DNA from: Edaphochlamys debaryana
Taxonomy: Eukaryota > Chlorophyta > Chlorophyceae > Chlamydomonadales
Reading direction: 5' to 3'
Assembly: GCA_016858145.1 (NCBI GenBank)
Contig: JAEHOE010000249.1
Coordinates: 1 to 64,000 of the forward strand
DNA: 64,000 bases
The translations under genes and the position numbers were made by a program. The notes under the pieces are model-generated. The model was not told where the DNA came from, did not search any database, and was given only the letters and a program-made list of their open reading frames with translations. This document shows positions 61,901 to 64,000 of this stretch, piece by piece (the stretch's first letter is position 1; each line of letters starts with the position of its first letter).

Positions 61901-63991
61901 GAATATCTCCTTGATCTTGCTGTGGGCCGCAGCTTGCTCAGGCCCCCAGCTCCATGGCACCCCGCTCTTGAGCAGGTCATTTAGCGGTGCCACGATAGAG
62001 CTCATGTTGGGCACGTAACACCTATAGTAATTCACGAAACCCAACTGAGTGCGCAGCTCAGACACGTTGCGAGGAGGCTGCAGGGCCTGGATCGCCGCAA
62101 CCTTGGCATGATGAGGCGAAATGCCGAAGGGGGAAAGGTTGTGGCCCAGGTACTCGACCACCTCCGCCCCGAAGATGGACTTGTCGGGGTGGGCCCGTAG
62201 CCCCACGTCCCGCAAGCAATCCAGCACCGCCCCAACAACTCTCACGTGCTCCTCTGCAGTCTCCGTCCCGATCACGACGTCATCAATAAAACCGGTGGCC
62301 CATCTGTCTAGCCCAGCTTTAGTCAGCGCCAGGTCGACACGTCGCTGGAAGGCACTGCTACCGTTGCGAACGCCGTACGGCATCCGTTTGTACGCCACCA
62401 GACGGTTCCCACACCAGAAGGCAGTTTTGCCTATGTCGTCAGGGTGCATAGGGATCTGCAAGAACCCCTGACGCATGTCCAACTTGGAGAAAAACCGGGC
62501 CTTGGCCATCTTCTGAAAGATCTCCTCCGGCCGATGCAGCCCGTACTTGTCTGGCTTGCTCCTGCTGTTTACAGGGCGGTAATCCTGAGCCATCCGAGCG
62601 CTCGTCCACAGTCTTGTCGCCTCGCAGCGCTTGGCTGCTATAACGGGGTTGACCGCCACCTGTGTTGGGCCGGTCCACTCCTCGGCGAGGTTGGAGTTGA
62701 TCAGCTCGGCGGTTAGGGTCTCGATCAGCTCGGTTTCTTTCGGACTAAAACGGCGGCGGGGCTGTACAATCGGTTCGTTAGTCGTAAGTTCGATCCGGAA
62801 AGGTCCCAGCTCGCCACAGTAGCCCGGCATCTCGGACGTGCTATAGGCAAACGCATCCTTGCGCGCCCGCACCGCTGCTTGCAGCGCTCGCATCTGCTCG
62901 GGGGTCAAGCCCTCGGCGTTGCCCCAGATCCAACCTCCCTCCTTGTCCTTCTCGTACCGCTCGTGAGCGGTGGCTGCCATGCGTCCATCAAACGTGAACG
63001 TCTCGGCACTGGCCAGCGCATGCGCCAGGCTGGCGGGAAGCCCCAAGGTGTTGTACGGGCCTTGGCCCGTGTCGACCCCGTAGGCCAAGCTCATGCCCGG
63101 CGGAGCAGCGCACAGCGCCGCGCTGACCATGTTGAGCTGCTGCATTGCCTCCACAGCTGCTGCTCCGTTGAAGGCTGCGCCCGTGGCGCCTGCCCCAGCA
63201 GCCAGCGAGAGCAGGACCAGTGCCGTCAGCATGAAGGTGAACGATCCCGCCCACGACCGCTTGCGGCCCATCAGCACTGGAGTCTTGTCAGGGCCCTTGC
63301 GCTTGCGCTTGCCGTGCCTCTTGGCCTTGGCCGGCTCGGCCCACTCCTCCTCCGTGCGGTCCATGGACGTCTCCACCGCCGCCGCAAGCTTGCGCAGGCT
63401 GGTGTCGATGCCCGTGGCCTTGGCCACTCTGCTCGCCGCCGCCGCCGTGTACCCCAGCGCCGCCCCGGCCGTGGCCATGGTGTAGGACTTGAGCTGCTGG
63501 AAGTACGAGGCCGTGAACTCGAGCTCGAACCCTCCGTTGTCGCCCTCGCTTTGCTCGGTCTGGGCTTCGAATCCCCCCCCCAGCTCCGTGAAGCAGGGCG
63601 CAGCGGAGCTGGTGCACAGCGCCGTGGCGCCCAGGCCGTAGCCTGCGGCGAGGGCCTGTCGTACCCCGTGTGCATTGCGCATGGGGATGGTGATGATCTG
63701 ATTGGGCGCCCGCAGTACGTCCGGCTTGAAGTGCAGCTGCGGGTTGGGGTACTGCGTGACGAAGTCGCACAGCATGCGCATCTGCTTGTTGCCCGCCAGG
63801 TAGTCGAACAGGTGCGTTGGCGGCACCACCAGGGTCTGCGTCAGCGGCATGGTCACCGCGTGCGGTGTGCCCGGCAGCAGCACCAGTTCTAACTCCTCGT
63901 GACTCAGCTCGTGAGCTAGCTTGGACGGTCCGTTGCCCGTGCGTAGCGTAGCCTTTGTACGGCGGACGGGCAGGCCGTGGCGCTGCACCAT
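58874..63991 (-). CDS. Ty3/gypsy-like retrotransposon pol with methyltransferase-like domain (partial)
   Basis: One open frame of about 1700 codons running to the window edge, so gag is outside. In order: an N-terminal part with a hydrophobic stretch (FTFMLTALVLLSLAAGAGA, about 63180-63240); reverse transcriptase (KLDMRQGFLQIP; active site FIDDVVIGT at about 62270-62297); RNase H (LHTDFSNRGIAAVLG); a cytosine-5-methyltransferase-like region (about 60120-61060); integrase with HHCC finger (HEQTGHWG, HCAACDKL) and DDE residues in WGVDLCGPF, CSDQGGEWKG and GLSERAVQ. The frame overlaps the next one by 65 bases and must shift +1 to continue. Absence of internal stops suggests a young element. Confidence 0.9.
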   Translation of the reverse strand: MVQRHGLPVRRTKATLRTGNGPSKLAHELSHEELELVLLPGTPHAVTMPLTQTLVVPPTHLFDYLAGNKQMRMLCDFVTQYPNPQLHFKPDVLRAPNQIITIPMRNAHGVRQALAAGYGLGATALCTSSAAPCFTELGGGFEAQTEQSEGDNGGFELEFTASYFQQLKSYTMATAGAALGYTAAAASRVAKATGIDTSLRKLAAAVETSMDRTEEEWAEPAKAKRHGKRKRKGPDKTPVLMGRKRSWAGSFTFMLTALVLLSLAAGAGATGAAFNGAAAVEAMQQLNMVSAALCAAPPGMSLAYGVDTGQGPYNTLGLPASLAHALASAETFTFDGRMAATAHERYEKDKEGGWIWGNAEGLTPEQMRALQAAVRARKDAFAYSTSEMPGYCGELGPFRIELTTNEPIVQPRRRFSPKETELIETLTAELINSNLAEEWTGPTQVAVNPVIAAKRCEATRLWTSARMAQDYRPVNSRSKPDKYGLHRPEEIFQKMAKARFFSKLDMRQGFLQIPMHPDDIGKTAFWCGNRLVAYKRMPYGVRNGSSAFQRRVDLALTKAGLDRWATGFIDDVVIGTETAEEHVRVVGAVLDCLRDVGLRAHPDKSIFGAEVVEYLGHNLSPFGISPHHAKVAAIQALQPPRNVSELRTQLGFVNYYRCYVPNMSSIVAPLNDLLKSGVPWSWGPEQAAAHSKIKEIFTQPDLVLKHIDYSRQLVLHTDFSNRGIAAVLGQVGADGREYMCACISRSLNKHEANYASYKGEMLAVVWAVKMFRHHLIGTDVPFKIVTDHRPLLYLMSSEGLTGQYARFALVLQEYNFVVEHRAGAKHQNADGLSRNPRASSEDVSGARLDEEDEPGGFAGTTPAHSGVVNSSATACEVLNVALATAAKAAPFIDAYAPDSSGALDGWNGWAFEARTPPPKDEVEEVRAERSKLRNDALEWRAARKRRLRQDGAPTTAPPTPAPAMLQAARWHDSAMRQGAVVAELYGGLAPGLEACLRAGLPVQRYVYADSSAPAQGAVLARLPELARLHPDLFTATAAGQALLLLNDDVSKLTTPRLLASVPDGAPLLVVAFWARGDTTAQEAVLRLVGGAQQALGADRVAFLCGTTAASGPTPPVEQRNSESRLHEAWGSPLVADAALFGSGVHQVYRFWTNLSEPCGLRETIASAVRPARFSAQDAIGQGRRMAAARRNLRPPYYPSESEGQPARAVLAGAIGANLEALEATSACPVYDVEKQKFTPPTPDECELLKGFSPGVTASLPEAERRALLAAAADVTCLAGVLSMARVLADDVPQALPAQAPAALVASASGASDGVAAAFSCGWAPDASPLCVLASGALDSESPPASAPYGDIWDDDATLEFVKTGQMPTGMSEGEQARIRKRAHRYRWLAGKLHTGSLDGKTRIVPPPAERGELVRRVHEQTGHWGVRRTLALLLHSYWWRGIKEDTATAVKHCAACDKLRAQFSGRPGVLNPLPIGGLFYRWGVDLCGPFNKTVHGNRYCMVCVEHFSKYVILIPIPSKEAAVTAFAFSHHVLGRYGACAEVCSDQGGEWKGQFAALLAEALIDHRQTSAEHPQANGLSERAVQSCKSALTKLAQAAGGLNDWDERLPAIMLGYNCSTQAATKLCPYTLIHAVDPVIPPAVKPRFETELSLDDPEAAARSVLSRAAAMRRHMAIAGGNLTVAQHRDMLRLRPPTRRRARAQAAQV
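60120..61060 (-). other. Cytosine-5 DNA methyltransferase-like domain inside pol
   Basis: Between RNase H and integrase. Motif I-like VAELYGGLAPGLEACLRAG (about 61000-61055) and a motif II-like acidic end (YVYADSSAPAQ) match the cofactor site. Near its end, FTPPTPDECELLKGFSPGVT matches target-recognition motif IX (usual form T-P-E-E-x-x-x-L-Q-G-F-P). The motif IV region reads LLVVAFWARGDTT and has no Pro-Cys, so the catalytic Cys seems lost. Motif VI (E-N-V) is not obvious either. Confidence 0.65.
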
Positions 63992-64000
63992 CTCCTCTGT

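Noticed and set aside
58940..63892. Plus-strand frames opposite the retrotransposon
   Set aside because: Antisense shadows of a frame with reverse transcriptase and integrase motifs.
1..64000. tRNA, rRNA and other structured RNA genes
   Set aside because: No T-loop consensus, rRNA core or snRNA-like sequence was seen by eye; a covariance-model scan would be needed to exclude them.

Overview
The window reads as nuclear DNA of a chlorophyte green alga, most likely a volvocine (Chlamydomonas/Volvox-like) species. The evidence is very high GC, genes cut into many short exons by GT-AG introns, TGTAA downstream signals at three genes, a histidine-kinase rhodopsin of the green-algal enzymerhodopsin type, and a chromatin-associated LTR retrotransposon. 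Gene models below were spliced by hand; in the multi-exon models every join keeps frame unless stated.

Layout. 1-4043 (-): a zinc alcohol dehydrogenase (5' part of the gene), whose last visible exon runs into about 23 tandem copies of its own exon end plus 5' splice site. 4584-7364 (+): an unassigned plastid-type membrane protein. 7903-13204 (+): a 14-exon metal-dependent amidohydrolase. 14760-18446 (-): a secreted cysteine-rich repeat protein with an in-frame TGA at a conserved cysteine. 20310-27700: two Ro60 (TROVE/vWA) genes head to head as a large inverted repeat. 29952-44030 (-): a 34-exon, 1459-residue rhodopsin-histidine kinase-response regulator-cyclase-like-SAM fusion. 44295-45915 (+): a small plastid-type DnaJ-zinc-finger-like gene sharing a 264-bp divergent promoter with the rhodopsin. 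48411-50517 (+): a frameshifted F-box/ankyrin-type gene with a 15-bp in-frame minisatellite. 51948-55303 (-): a third Ro60 copy. 57589 to the right edge (-): a Ty3/gypsy-like retrotransposon carrying a cytosine-methyltransferase-like domain between RNase H and integrase, and a PHD finger plus Tudor-like segment after integrase.

Two themes cut across the genes. Introns commonly begin with a G-run after GT and end with a C-run before AG, so intron ends are complementary. Many introns also carry one or more decayed copies of the neighbouring exon's end together with its splice site; in the dehydrogenase this has grown into a satellite array.

The strongest candidates for new biology are the light-sensor fusion (intact kinase and receiver, degenerate cyclase, C-terminal SAM domain), the methyltransferase/PHD retrotransposon, the splice-site satellite, the TGA-for-cysteine exon, and the tripled Ro60 locus.
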